Under the pieces are notes generated by a model that ran no database searches, was not told the origin of the DNA, and saw nothing but the letters and a program-made list of their open reading frames with translations. The position numbers and the translations under genes are program-made. From Closterium sp. Naga37s-1 (Eukaryota; Streptophyta; Zygnematophyceae; Desmidiales; Closteriaceae), in NCBI GenBank assembly GCA_947471745.1, contig CANJKZ010001023.1, forward strand, positions 1,005,001 through 1,069,000: a stretch of 64,000 nucleotides of DNA, written 5' to 3'. Within the stretch, counting starts at the first letter, position 1; each line of letters begins with the position of its first letter. Below are positions 22,406 to 34,400 of the stretch, piece by piece.

Positions 22406-25400
22406 CTGAGCAAGGATCCCATCCATCCATCCATCCATCCATCCATCCATCCATCCATCCATCCATCCATCCATCCATCCATCCATCCATCCATCCATCC
22501 ATCCATCCATCCATCCATCCATCATGTTGAGTGTGCACTGAACTGCAGACTGGGTCGTCGCTTTCTGCGAGGGAGGGGAGAAATCCGCCAAAGCGAATTC
22601 TGCTGAAGTCAACGCAGAACTCTGCAGCAGAGTCACCTCGCAGAAGCGGAAAACAGGTTCCGCTGCAGATGAAGGCGAATCTGCCGAGCAGAACGTGGAG
22701 CTGCAGAGGGCGCATCTGCAGAAGTTCGGATCTACAGAGGATGGCGCATCTGCAGAAGCGAAATTCTGCAGAGGACCGAGTCTTCTACCGGCGAACCCCT
22801 CCGACGCAAAAGTGCGATCGTTTCGGAACTTTTGCGTGGGAATTTCGGAAATTGCAGGACATTGAGAAATTGACCCCGGGAAACAGTGCGCGGAACTAGG
22901 GTGTTCAATCTGGGGCGAAATTGAACCACCTGCACTGAATGAACCTGGAGCACGTTTTCGTAACTACGAAAACGTGCGTTACAGAAGTTGTTTAAAACAA
23001 CCTGAACAGCTAAAACAACTACTTTTAGGTAGGTAAAAATTACCAACTAAGCACGTGTTGTAATTTTCACCTGCCGACGCTGAGTTGGCAAAGCGCAGCT
23101 AAAAGTAGTTATGTAAACGTTCTTGGGCGAACGTTCTCTGCATGGTTCATTGGTTGGGTAGCTTCTATTTCACCCCTTGTTGTATTCTATTTTCAAACTA
23201 TTCTAGTGAATTTTCTGTGTGTGCCAAATCTATGTCTTTCTCAACACTTAGCCAATTTTCTCTTTAGTGAACAACAAAGTTTGCGTGGCTACAGAGAAGC
23301 ATTTCGTAGAGCTCCAACTCCCGTTAGAGCAGAAATCTCTGCATGGTGCGGTGAGCGTGGATCGAACACGCATAGAATCCGTTCTTCGAAATAGGTCTCA
23401 TTGAACTTAGCTAGTTGACATGGTGGGCTCTGAGGAAATCCTCGAGACGTTCGACAGTTTAAGTGAGCAGGAGGCTGCTTTGATGGCTCGTCATGAAGGC
23501 GGAGATCTTACCGAGCGGGAGCTCAACTTTATGCTCTTGGGAGCACGAGCTCAATGGGAGATGGACCATCCGCAGACTCGTTCAGAGGAAGACGGGGCAT
23601 CACAGATTTCTGGAGACGACGAGAGCGCTAAAGAACCGGAAGAAGGCGGAATGCAGGAGCCACGAGGTGTTCTAGGACAAGGAGAACTGATGAGCCCTGG
23701 AGAAGGATCGCAACAGAAGGCGGATGCAAGTCCGAAGAAGGCGACTGGCAGAGGACGCATGAGCGGTCGAGAATCTGCAGTGAAGACTGGTGGGAGCTCG
23801 ACAATCTCTCATCCGACGGCATCGAAAGACGGCGGAATCGCTCCTGACTACGGATACTTCAAATTTTCTCCCGACAAAATCGTGGTGCCGAAGCTTCTCG
23901 AATGACGTCATGACTTATCCGTCTAAAGGGAGTCCATCGAACCTCAACTTGAAATTGCGCAGGTGAAGCCGTTCATCGACGGCTCGATCAAGATTCCACG
24001 GCTGAGCGACACTTCACAGTATACACAATTTCGCTTGGCGCAACTTCTGAACTTTATGGTGATATCGCGCTGCTGCTCTCCATCCGTGAAGATCGCCTTG
24101 AAGTCATGTCGTCTTCGAGTGGACGCAGGCTACCAGGCGTGGCGCTTCATCATGGAGACCTACAAAGCAACGAACTATCTCTATATCGGCCAGCTGGAGA
24201 GGAGCTTGGCGACGCTAGAGATGGCGGAGCATGAGACGGCGACGACCTAATGCAATCGTGCGCAGATGATTCTCGCTAATCTGCGAATGGCTGGCGTGAA
24301 CTATTCGATGGCCTCGTATGTGACTCATGCCCTTACAGGTCTTCCCGCGGAGTACAAGTACCTTCGACGAATGATACAATCTCCGGACAACTGCAAGACC
24401 CTCGACGAAAACACTTTGACGAGTAGAATCATCATGGAGGAGTGCACGCTTGAGCTCGAAAAGCGGAAGGAATCACCTCTGCCACAGGTTAACTGGGCGT
24501 CGACGGGACATCAGCAGCAGCAGCAGCAGTAGAAGCGTTGGTCTTCTTCGACAACTGGCGGTTCTACGGAGCAGAAGTCGTCGAACAAGGAGCAGCAGAA
24601 GATGTCAAACTTATATGCTATAGTCTGTGTAGGCTGTAGTGGGGTAGACTATATGGGGTACAACATTTCTAGGTTTCCTACTTGTACCCACCTCTTTCCT
24701 AGTTCATTCATTCTTTCGTCTATCATTCTCACATGGTATAGAGCTAGTTTCGAAATTTCTTTTAAAGGGCCCACCACTGAAATTTCTACCTTGCCTACTT
24801 GCCGCGCGCTTCGCGCCTTCCCTTCGAGGCCCGTCACGGCCCCTGCGCCCACCCTTAGAGCCAGCGCCCGCCCCGCAAGGCCCCTTAAGGCCTCGTTAGG
24901 CCCCGTAAGGCCCCTTTAGGCCCCGTTTAGGGCGCGGTTTAAGGCCCCGTAAGGCCCCGTTATGCCCCGTAAGGCCCCGTAAGGCCCCGTCAGGCCCCGT
25001 TCGGCCCCGTTTAAGGCCCCGTTAGGCCCCGACAGGCCCCGTTAGAGGCCCCGTACGGCCCCGTCAGGCCTCGTTAGAGGCCCCGTAGGTCCCGTCAGGC
25101 CCCGTTATAGGCCCTGCACGGCCCCGTTATCGGCCCCGTACGGCCCCGTTATAGGCCCCGTCAGGCCCCGTTATAGGCCCCGTCAGGCCCCGTTATAGGC
25201 CCCGTTCGGCCCCTTCAGGCCCCATTTGGCCCCGTTTCAGGCCCCGTAAGGCCCGTCAGGCCCCGTTATGGCCCCGTACGGCCCCGTACGGCCCCGTTAT
25301 AGGCCCCGTCAGGCCCCGTTATAGGCCCCGCACGGCCCCGTTATAGGCCCCGTACGGCCCCGTTATAGGCCCCGTCAGGCCCCGCTATAGGCCCCGTTAT

Positions 25401-28400
25401 AGGCCCCGTCAGGCCCCGTTATAGGCCCCGCACGGCCCCGTTATAGGCCCCGTACGGCCCCGTTATAGGCCCCGTCAGGCCCCGCTATAGGCCCCGTTCG
25501 GCCCCGTTATAGGCCTCGTCAGGCCCCATCTGACCAAGGCCTCGTCTGACGCAGCTCTTCCACGACGCTGCCCCGGCCCTGCTCCTGAACTGCCCCGGCC
25601 CTGCCCCGGCCCTGCTCCTGGACTGCCCCGGCCCTGGCCCGGCTCTGCCCTGGCCCTGCCCCGGCCCTGGTCCTGAACTGCCCCGGCCCTGCCCCGGCCC
25701 TGCTCCTGGACTGCCCCGGCCCTGCTCCTGGACTGCCCCGGCCCTACCCCGGCCCTGCCCCAGCCTCTCCCCTGCCGAGCCGCCCCGCCGCCCAGCAGCC
25801 GAGCCGCCCAGCAACCGAGCCGCCGAGCCGCCCAGCAGCTGCGCCGCCCAGCAGCCGAGTCGCCGAGCAGCAGAGCCGCCCAGCAGCCGAGCAGCCGACC
25901 CGCCCAGCAGCCGAGCAGCCGAGCCGCCTAGCCGCCGAGCCGCCCAGCCGCCGAGCCGCCGAGTCGCCGAGCCGCCCAGCACCGAGCCGCCGAGCCGCCC
26001 AGCTGCCGAGCCGCCGAGCCGCCCTGCAGTCGAGCCGCTTCTGCACCTACTGGCGCGCCCCGGCCCTACTTACTCGGACTGGTGAGATCACTCCCTGCTA
26101 GGCCACTCCAGTCATGGCTACCCCCAGTGTCCTTACCTTTGATGCTGAGGGTCGTGCTGTTGACTTTGAGGTCTGGGTTGATGACCTCCAGCTGTTCCTA
26201 CAGTGCGATAGGGCAGACGGACTCTCCCTGTTCGATCTCACCTCTGGTGCCTCTCCTGCCCCGCCTGCTACTGCTGACAGCACTGTTCGCTCACAGTGGG
26301 CCACACGCGATGCTGCTGCCCGTCTTGCTGTTCGTCGCCATTACCGACCACTGAGCGTGCGCACTTTAGCCAGTACAAGAGTGCTCAGACCTTGTACGAC
26401 GCTGTAGTTGCGCGCTACTCTTCCCCTGCCACTACTGCGCTTAGCCGCCTCATGCTGCCGTACCTGTTCCCTGACCTTGCTGCCTTTCCCACAGTAGCTG
26501 ACCTCATTAAGCACCTTCGCACTAGCGACACTCGCTACCGCGCTGCGCTTCCTGCTGAGTTCTGTGCCAAGAACCCCCCCCCCATGTACATCACCCTCTA
26601 CTACATAGTCACCCGGCTCCCTGACTCCCTTCGCTTAGACAGGGACCACTTCCTCTCAGTTTGCCCCACCACACTCACCGTTGACCTCCTTGAGGAGCGC
26701 CTCCTAGCAGCAGAGAAGAGCATAGTCGCTGTAGGAGCCTCTCGTGGTGACCCTCGCACCCCCGTCTTTGAGGGGTGTTCCCCCTCCCCCCTCTTGCCCT
26801 CTGTTGCTTCTGCTGCTGCGGCCGACCTCGTTGGTTTCGATTCGGTCGGCGATGCGTCTGCCCCTAGCGGGAGACGCCGCACCGGCAAGGGCAAGGGGGG
26901 CAAGGGCACTGGAGGGGCTGGCGGGGGCGGTGGAGGTGGTGGTGGAGGCAGTGGAGGGGGTGGGGGTGGTGGTGGGAGTGGTGGCGGGGGTGGAGGTGTC
27001 GGTGGCAGCAGTGGAGGCGGAGGAGGCGGCGGCGGTGGCGAAGGGAGCGGAGGTGGCGGAGGTGGCGGAGGGAGCGGAGGTGGCGGAGGCGGCGGAGGTA
27101 GCGGAGGCGGCGGAGGCAGCGGTGGAGCTGGTCGCGGTTCTGCGCAGAGGAGTGGCCCCGGTGGTTGTCCGCGCCAGCAGCAGCAGCGCACTCGTGAGAC
27201 CCTGTCCCCCCAGCAGCTTCGCGAGTGGTACGCTGCGCGTCAGCGAGGTGGGGGTACTGGTCCCTGCACCTACGTCCTCCGTACTGGCGATCGTGCTGGT
27301 ACGCAGTGCGGGGGCCCACACTCCACCCAGCGCTGCTTCGGCCGCCTGACGGACGCCTGGCGTCACCAGTTCCCTGACGCCACTGAGATCCCTCGCTGGG
27401 GTGACTTGTCTAGGGCGGGGGTTGCTATCTTTGATCTTGATTATGATGCTATTCTTGCTGCCATGTATGCTGTGTCTGATAGTGTTGAGGGTGACTGTTA
27501 CCTGTGTGTTCCGCCTGACCCGGGCATTGAGGCTGCTGCTCTAGGTGCTGGTGAGGCTGCTCCTCCAGGTGCTAGTGCGTCTGCTGCCCCAGGTACTGGT
27601 GAGTCTGCTCTCTCAGGTACCACGTCGGCTCAGGCCTTACACACCTTCACACTTGACTCGGGTGCTTCCCGCTCCTTCTTTCGAGACCGCACCACGCTTA
27701 CGCCGCTTAGTCGGCCGGTTGCGGTCTCCCTGGCAGACCCCTCTGGGGGTCCTGTCCTTGCTAGCTTCTCCACTGTCCTACCGTGCCCGGCAGCCCCCTC
27801 TGGCACCCTGTCCGGTCTTTACCTCCCCTCGTTCTCTACGAACTCGGTGAGTGGAGCTGACCTACAGGATAGGGGGGTTGACCAGTTCACCCCTGCGAGT
27901 CAGCGGGTGACCCACTGCACGTGTGCTCGCACGGGCCGACACTTGGCCACGTTTACCCGTAGGCCGGGGTCGAGCCTGTACACACTGACTACTGAGTCTC
28001 CTCCAGTTGCTGAGTCTGGTCAGGTAGCTGCGTCGAGTCAGGTGTTTGCTGCAGCGTCCAGGTCTGGTCCTGAGTCTGCGCCCTGCTCGTGTCGTCTCCT
28101 GTCCCACTAGACCCTCCTTTGGCACCACCGCCTTGGTCACCCCTCCCTGCCTCGTCTCCGAGGCATGGCCTCACGTGTCCTTGTCTCTGGTCTCCCCCGG
28201 TCCCTACCTCCCCTTCCTCCGGGGCCTGCCCCTACCTGCGTCCCCTGCGTCGAGGGGCGGCAGCGCGCCGCTCCTCACTCCTCCGAGTTTCCTCTAACAG
28301 AGGCTCCGCTGCAGACTCTTCACATGGACGTGTGGGGCCCCGCCCGCGTCCGTGGCCAGGGTCACGAGCGTTACTTCCTGTTGGTGGTTGACGACTACTC

Positions 28401-31400
28401 GCGTTACACCACGGTCTTCCCCTTGCGCAGCAAGGGTGAAATCACTGAGGTGTTGATCGACTGGATCCGCGCAGCTCGTCTCCAGCTCAGAGAGAGTTTC
28501 GGCTCGGACTTTCCTGTTCTGCGTCTGCACTCTGACAGAGGCGGGGAGTTTTCCTCTGCCCGTCTGGGAGCCTTCTGTCGTGCACAGGGCATCCGCCAGA
28601 CCTTCACGCTTCCGGCCTCTCCACAGCAAAATGGGATTGCTGAGCGCCGCATTGGCATGGTCATGGACGTCGCTCGTACGTCCATAATCCATGCGGCTGC
28701 CCCCCATTTTCTGTGGCCGTTTGCGGTTCAGTACGCAGCGCATCAGCTCAACCTTCAGCCCCGGGTCTCCTTGCCAGAGACCTCCCCCACCTTGCGGTGG
28801 ACGGGGAAGGTTGGCGATGCGTCTGCGTTTCGGGTCTGGGGATCTCGGGCGTTTGTCCGCGACTTGTCTACGGACAAGCTGTCCCCCCGTGCTGTCCCCT
28901 ACGTCTTCCTTGGCTTCCCCCCTGACGCGCCTGGGTGGCAGTTTTACCACCCCACCTCGCGCCGTGTTCTGTCCTCCCAGGATGTCACCTTTGACGAGTC
29001 GGTACCTTACTACCGTCTCTTCCCCTACCGCACTGCGCCCCTCCCCCCGCCGCCGCTCTTCCTTGCGCCAGGTCCTCCCCCGGTAGACCCCCTCCCCCCT
29101 CAGGGTCCTGCCCCGTCAGGTGTGTCCCAGGTTGACGCAGTCGGGCCTGTCAAGGTAGCTGGTGACTCTGGTGCTGCTAGAGGTGCTGAGCCTGCGGGTA
29201 CCGGGTCTGGAGGTGCTGAGCCTGGGGGTGTGGAGCCTGGGGGTGTGGAGCCTTGGGGTGCTGAGTCCAGGGGTGCGGGGTCTGGGGGTGCTGAGCCTGG
29301 GGGTGCTGAGTCTGGGGGTGCTGAGCCTGGGGGTGCTGAGTCTGGGGGTGCTGAGCCTGGGGGTGCAGAGCCTGGGGGTGCTGGGTCTGCTCGTGTGGCC
29401 TCTCGCGGTGCTTCGTCGAGGCGGGAGCTACTCTCTCCGCAGGAGCTGCGCGAGTGGTTTGCCCGGCGCTGGAGCCGTGCTGCTGGAGCTGGAGGTACTA
29501 CTGTTGCTACTGGTCCTGGAGGTGCTCGTACTGGCGGTACTGTAGCTGCTGGGACTGGGGGTGCTGCTGGGGCTGCTGCTGGAGTTGGTTCTGCTGGCGC
29601 TGGTGCTTCTGAGGGTACTGGAGTTGGCGCTGTTGGAGCTGGAGGTGCTGCTGGCGCTGGTGCTGCCGTTGTGGGTACTGGTGCTGTCCCTGCTGGTTCT
29701 GGAGGAGCTGCGCGGCCGAGGCCGTACTACGTTCCGCTCCTTGAGCAGGTTCTTGGTCTCTCGCCCTCTACTGGTCTTGCTCCTCCCTTAGAGTGTCCAC
29801 AGCCTGTCCAGTCGCGGTCACAGTTACAGCCCGCCTCCCCCCTACCTGCTCCTTCTCCCTACACTGGTCCTACTGGAGGTCTTGCTGAGCGTCGTGAGCC
29901 TGCGTCTCGTCCTGCGTCGCATGTTCGTGCTGCTCGCACTAGTCGTCGTGCTCCGCGTCCGCGTCCTCCTGCGGTCCCAGGCACACACCAGATGGCACTG
30001 CGTCCTTCCACTGCTCCTCTGCGTGTCCCGTTGCCGTATCCTCCAGAGTCCTCTCTTCCTGTTCTTGCTGACCCGGAGTCTGACTCTCTTCGTGCTGCCA
30101 GTCCTACTGTCACGCGTCTCCTGGCCACTGTTGTCACTGACCCTTCCTTTGAGTCCACTGCTACGTCTGCCTTCGTTACTGAGCTTGTCGACTTTGCTGC
30201 TCGCTGTCGTCTAGACTACGCCGCTAGTCTCGTTGCTGAGTCTGAGTCTGTCTGTCCTCCGTCCGTCGGGGGTGAGTGTGCTCTTAGCACGGACGTCCTT
30301 GAGGACAGGCAGGAGGAGTTCCAGTGTTTTGCTGCTGCTTTGCCTCATCTCGTGTCCACGCTGACTGCCCCTGAGGGAGACCCGTATGCACCAGACATCC
30401 CGACTCCTCGATCGTACGCTGAGGCGATCGAGGGTCCCTACTCCTCACAGTGGCAGTACGCAGAGATGGCTTCCTGGAAGTCCACAGGCACCTACGTCGA
30501 CGAGGTTCCCCCACCTGGGGCGAACATCGTCAGTGGCATGTGGATTTTCAGGGTGAAGCGGCTGCCGGGTTCTCCGCCTGTCTTCAAGGCGCGTTACGTG
30601 GCTCGAGGCTTCAGTCAGCGGCAGGGAGTTGACTACTTTCAGACCTTCTCTCCCACCCCGAAGATGACCACTCTTCGGGTGCTGCTGCACATAGCCGCTC
30701 AGCGCGACTACGAGCTTCACTCTCTTGACTTCAGCACAGCTTTCCTGCAGGGCAGCCTGCACGAGGAGATCTGGCTGCGCCGCCCACCTGGCTTCACTGG
30801 GTCGTTTCCTCCTGGTACCCAGTGGAGCCTCCGGCGGCCAGTCTACGGTCTCCGCCAGGCGCCCCGTGAGTGGCACGACACACTGAGGACTACACTTGCG
30901 GCTCTTGGGTTTGCTCCGTCTACTGCCGACCCGTCGCTGTTTCTGCGCACCGACACCTCCCTGCCGCCGTTCTACATCCTCGTGTACGTCGACGACTTGG
31001 TCTTTGCCACCGCTGACACTGCTGGACTCGCCCACGTGAAGTCCGAGCTGCAGAAGAGACACACGTGCACAGAACTGGGTGAACTGCGCAGCTACCTTGG
31101 CTTGCAGATCACCCGGGACAGAGCACAGCGCACCATTACCCTGACTCAGTCACACATGGTGCAGCAGGTCCTTCAGCGCTTCGACTTCACGTACTCCTCG
31201 CCTCAGGCCACTCCTCTGTCTACTCGCCACTCGCTCTCAGCTCTGCCTTCGGATGAGTCCGTAGAGCCGAGTGGCCCGTACCCAGAGCTTGTTGGCTGCC
31301 TCATGTACCTGATGACCTGCACACGACCTGACCTAGCATACCCTCTTAGCATCTTGGCACGCTATGTTGCTCCTGGGAGACACCGACCAGAGCACATGGC

Positions 31401-34400
31401 TGCAGCGAAGAGGGTGTTGCGCTACTTGTGCAGTACGTCGGGCATGGGGCTAGTGCTTGGGGGGCGACGTCCAGTGGTCCTCACAGGTCACGCAGACGCT
31501 TCTTGGGCTGACGACCAGGCTACGCAGCGGTCGTCACAGGGTTACACCTTCAGCCTTGGCTCCGGCTCTGTTTCGTGGCGGTCTACCCGCTCGTCTTCTG
31601 TTCTCGGCTCCAGCTGTGAGGCTGAGATCTACGCGGGGGCCATGGCTGCACAGGAGCTACGCTGGCTCACCTACCTGCTGACTGACCTAGGAGAGCCGCC
31701 TCGTTCTCCTCCAGTTCTGTACGTAGACAACAAGGCCATGCTGGCCTTGTGTCGGGAGCACAGACTGGAGCACAGACTGAAGCACATTGCTCTTCGCTAC
31801 TTCCTTGCTCGTGAGCTGCAGTAGCGTGGACAGCTGCGCCTTGCTTACGTGGCCTCTCAGGCCAACACTGCTGATATCTTTACCAAGGCACTTCCGCCTG
31901 GTGATCATCAGCGCTTCTGTACGATGCTAGGTCTTGTGCCTACTTGGCCTCACTTGCTCACTTCTTGACCTTGCTTGTACTGTGATCTTTCTATACCTGC
32001 ACTTGCCTGTTTACCTTTATATATGATCTTGCATGTGAACTGGCCTTTTGGCCTTGCTCTTGTGCTCGGATTGTGTGGTGACGTTGTGATCCACCCTGAG
32101 CTTGCTTTGCTTTGCTTGGCTGGTCTTGTGACCTCTTGTTCTCCCCCACTTTGCCTATGGGGGTGTGTCAAACTTATATGCTATAGTCTGTGTAGGCTGT
32201 AGTGGGGTAGACTCTATGGGGTACAACATTTCTAGGTTTCCTACTTGTACCCACCTCTTTCCTAGTTCATTCATTCTTTCGTCTATCATTCTCACAGAAG
32301 AAAGATGGCCGACTGCAGAACAACAAACGGAGCTCGAAGAAACCTTGCTAGGTCTGCAGAGAAGTCGGTCACTTTGCGTTCCAGTGCGAACAACGTGCCG
32401 ACAAGAAGAACAATGCTTCTGCGCAGAAGGAGAGTTCTTCGAAGACTGGAGCGCAGAGCGACAACTCCAATTCAACCAACAAAAAGGGACCTTCTTGTTC
32501 AATGGTGGGACCAGTTGTGGACCAGCTGCAGACGACCGATCTGCTCACTTCGCTGAATGCGGAAGATGGTGAGGATTTTCAGGCGATTGCTGCAGCCGTC
32601 GAGGCCGATCCTACAGTTTTTCTTCTCGACAGTGGCTGCTCACATCATCTGATGGGCGACGATGCAGCCTTTGTCGAAATGCATGAAGGCGGCGACATTA
32701 AACATGTTCGCGGATTCAACGGGGCATTCCAAGACGTGTGTGGTCGCGGAACAATCGCTCTACGCGGTGAAGCTGGGAAGCAGATTCTGATTCCTGATGT
32801 GCTCTACGTGCCTGGAATCCATGCGAATCTATTGTCTGCTGGGCAGCTGAAGGATTGTGGGGTAAAGCTGAAGGATGAAGGTGAAGAGACCCTCCTTCTC
32901 TCTACTGATGGGACAGTTCTTGGACGCGCTCGTTATCGAGGACGAGTGCTCAGCACAGATCTCCAGGTGTGGCCGCTGCAGAAATCGGCAGAGGAGGCGA
33001 TTGCTCTACGGACCTTGGCGACGGATACACGGGCGAAGATGGTCGTGTGGCATCCTCGACTTGCTCATGCGGGCGTCGAAACAATCAAGCAGACGACGAC
33101 GCATGGTGCAGCGACAAGCTTGGATATTGACAAGTTGGCCAACCCTGATCTACCATGTGTCTCTTGTGTGGGGGGGAAGCTCATTCGACATAGTTTCCCT
33201 CAAGAGGGGAGTGAAGAGCAGAAGGTGCTGGGAGTAGTGCACATCGATCTCTGCGGGCCCTTCCGAGTTCCTGCGAAAGATGGCAGCCGCTACTTTCTTC
33301 TGCTCAAGGATCGGAAATCTTGCTATGTCTGGATCTACCCGATTGCGCAGCAAAAGCGATGCTCTGCGCGTTTTCCAGAAGTGGCTTCCACGTGCAGAGA
33401 GGCAATGTGAGGCTTCGCTGAAGGCTCTCCGCTCCGATCGAGGTGGCGAAATTTTGGAAAGACAATTCACCAGTTCCTCGAAGAGAAAGGGATTGAGCAC
33501 GACCTTACCTGCCCCTATACGCCGCAGCAGAACGGGATGGCGGAACGCGAAATGCGGACTGTCGTCGAAGCAATTAGAACAATGCTTCTGCACATGGGAG
33601 CTCCCCACCATTGGTGGCACCTTACAGCTCTGCAAGCTGTTTGGGTGAGGAATCGTCTGGAACATTCCTCTCTGCCATCAGGGGTAACTCCTTATGAAGT
33701 GCTCTTCGGAAAGAAGCCCGACCTTGGGATGGCTAGAGTTTGGGGGTGTATGCTGAAGTACCTCATTCCGGAAAGTCAGCGGGGGGGGATGTTGGAGCCG
33801 AAAGCTCGTTGGGGTCTCCACCTAGGTGTCTCGCAGCAGAGTAAGGGGTGGCTGGTTCTCGACTTGTCGAGCAACCGTTTGATCACCACGATCGAGGCCA
33901 TCTTCTACGAGACAATGTCTCTTGCAGAGTGGAAGGCGACGAAGCAGAGTCCTACCGTCGACCGTGCTGCGCTCGACAATGTGGCATCCTTCTCGACGGA
34001 TCCTGCGGATGATGACGACGATGATGACGAAATGACTAAGGCACCAGCCCCTCTGCTCGTGCCCACGCCGATTCCTCGACCGCAGCTGCCCACTGACAAC
34101 CCTCCAGTGCAACTCTCGCTGTTGCCAGAGACTCCTCGTGCAGAAGACACTTCTCCTGCAGATGACGCTCCTTCTGCAGAGCAGGTTCGTTCTGCAGAAG
34201 ACATTCGCTCTGACTCTTCTTCGTGCTGGGTGCTCGTCTACGTCGACAATCTGCTCGCCGCGAGCCGCAGCAAGGAACATCTGGTAGAACTGAAGGCGCT
34301 GCTCGAAAACGCCTTCAAATTGCAGGGGATCAGCCCTGTCAACAAGTACCTGGGACTGGAGCTGATCAAAGACAGGGAAGCAAGGAAGATCTGGCTGCAT

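Noticed and set aside
22193-22715. Asp/Gly/Trp/Met repeat protein frames
   Set aside because: Translation of the CATC microsatellite at the insertion site of element A.
26601-27366. Pro-rich and Thr/Ser-rich minus-strand frames
   Set aside because: Shadows of the Gly-rich gag region of element B on the opposite strand.
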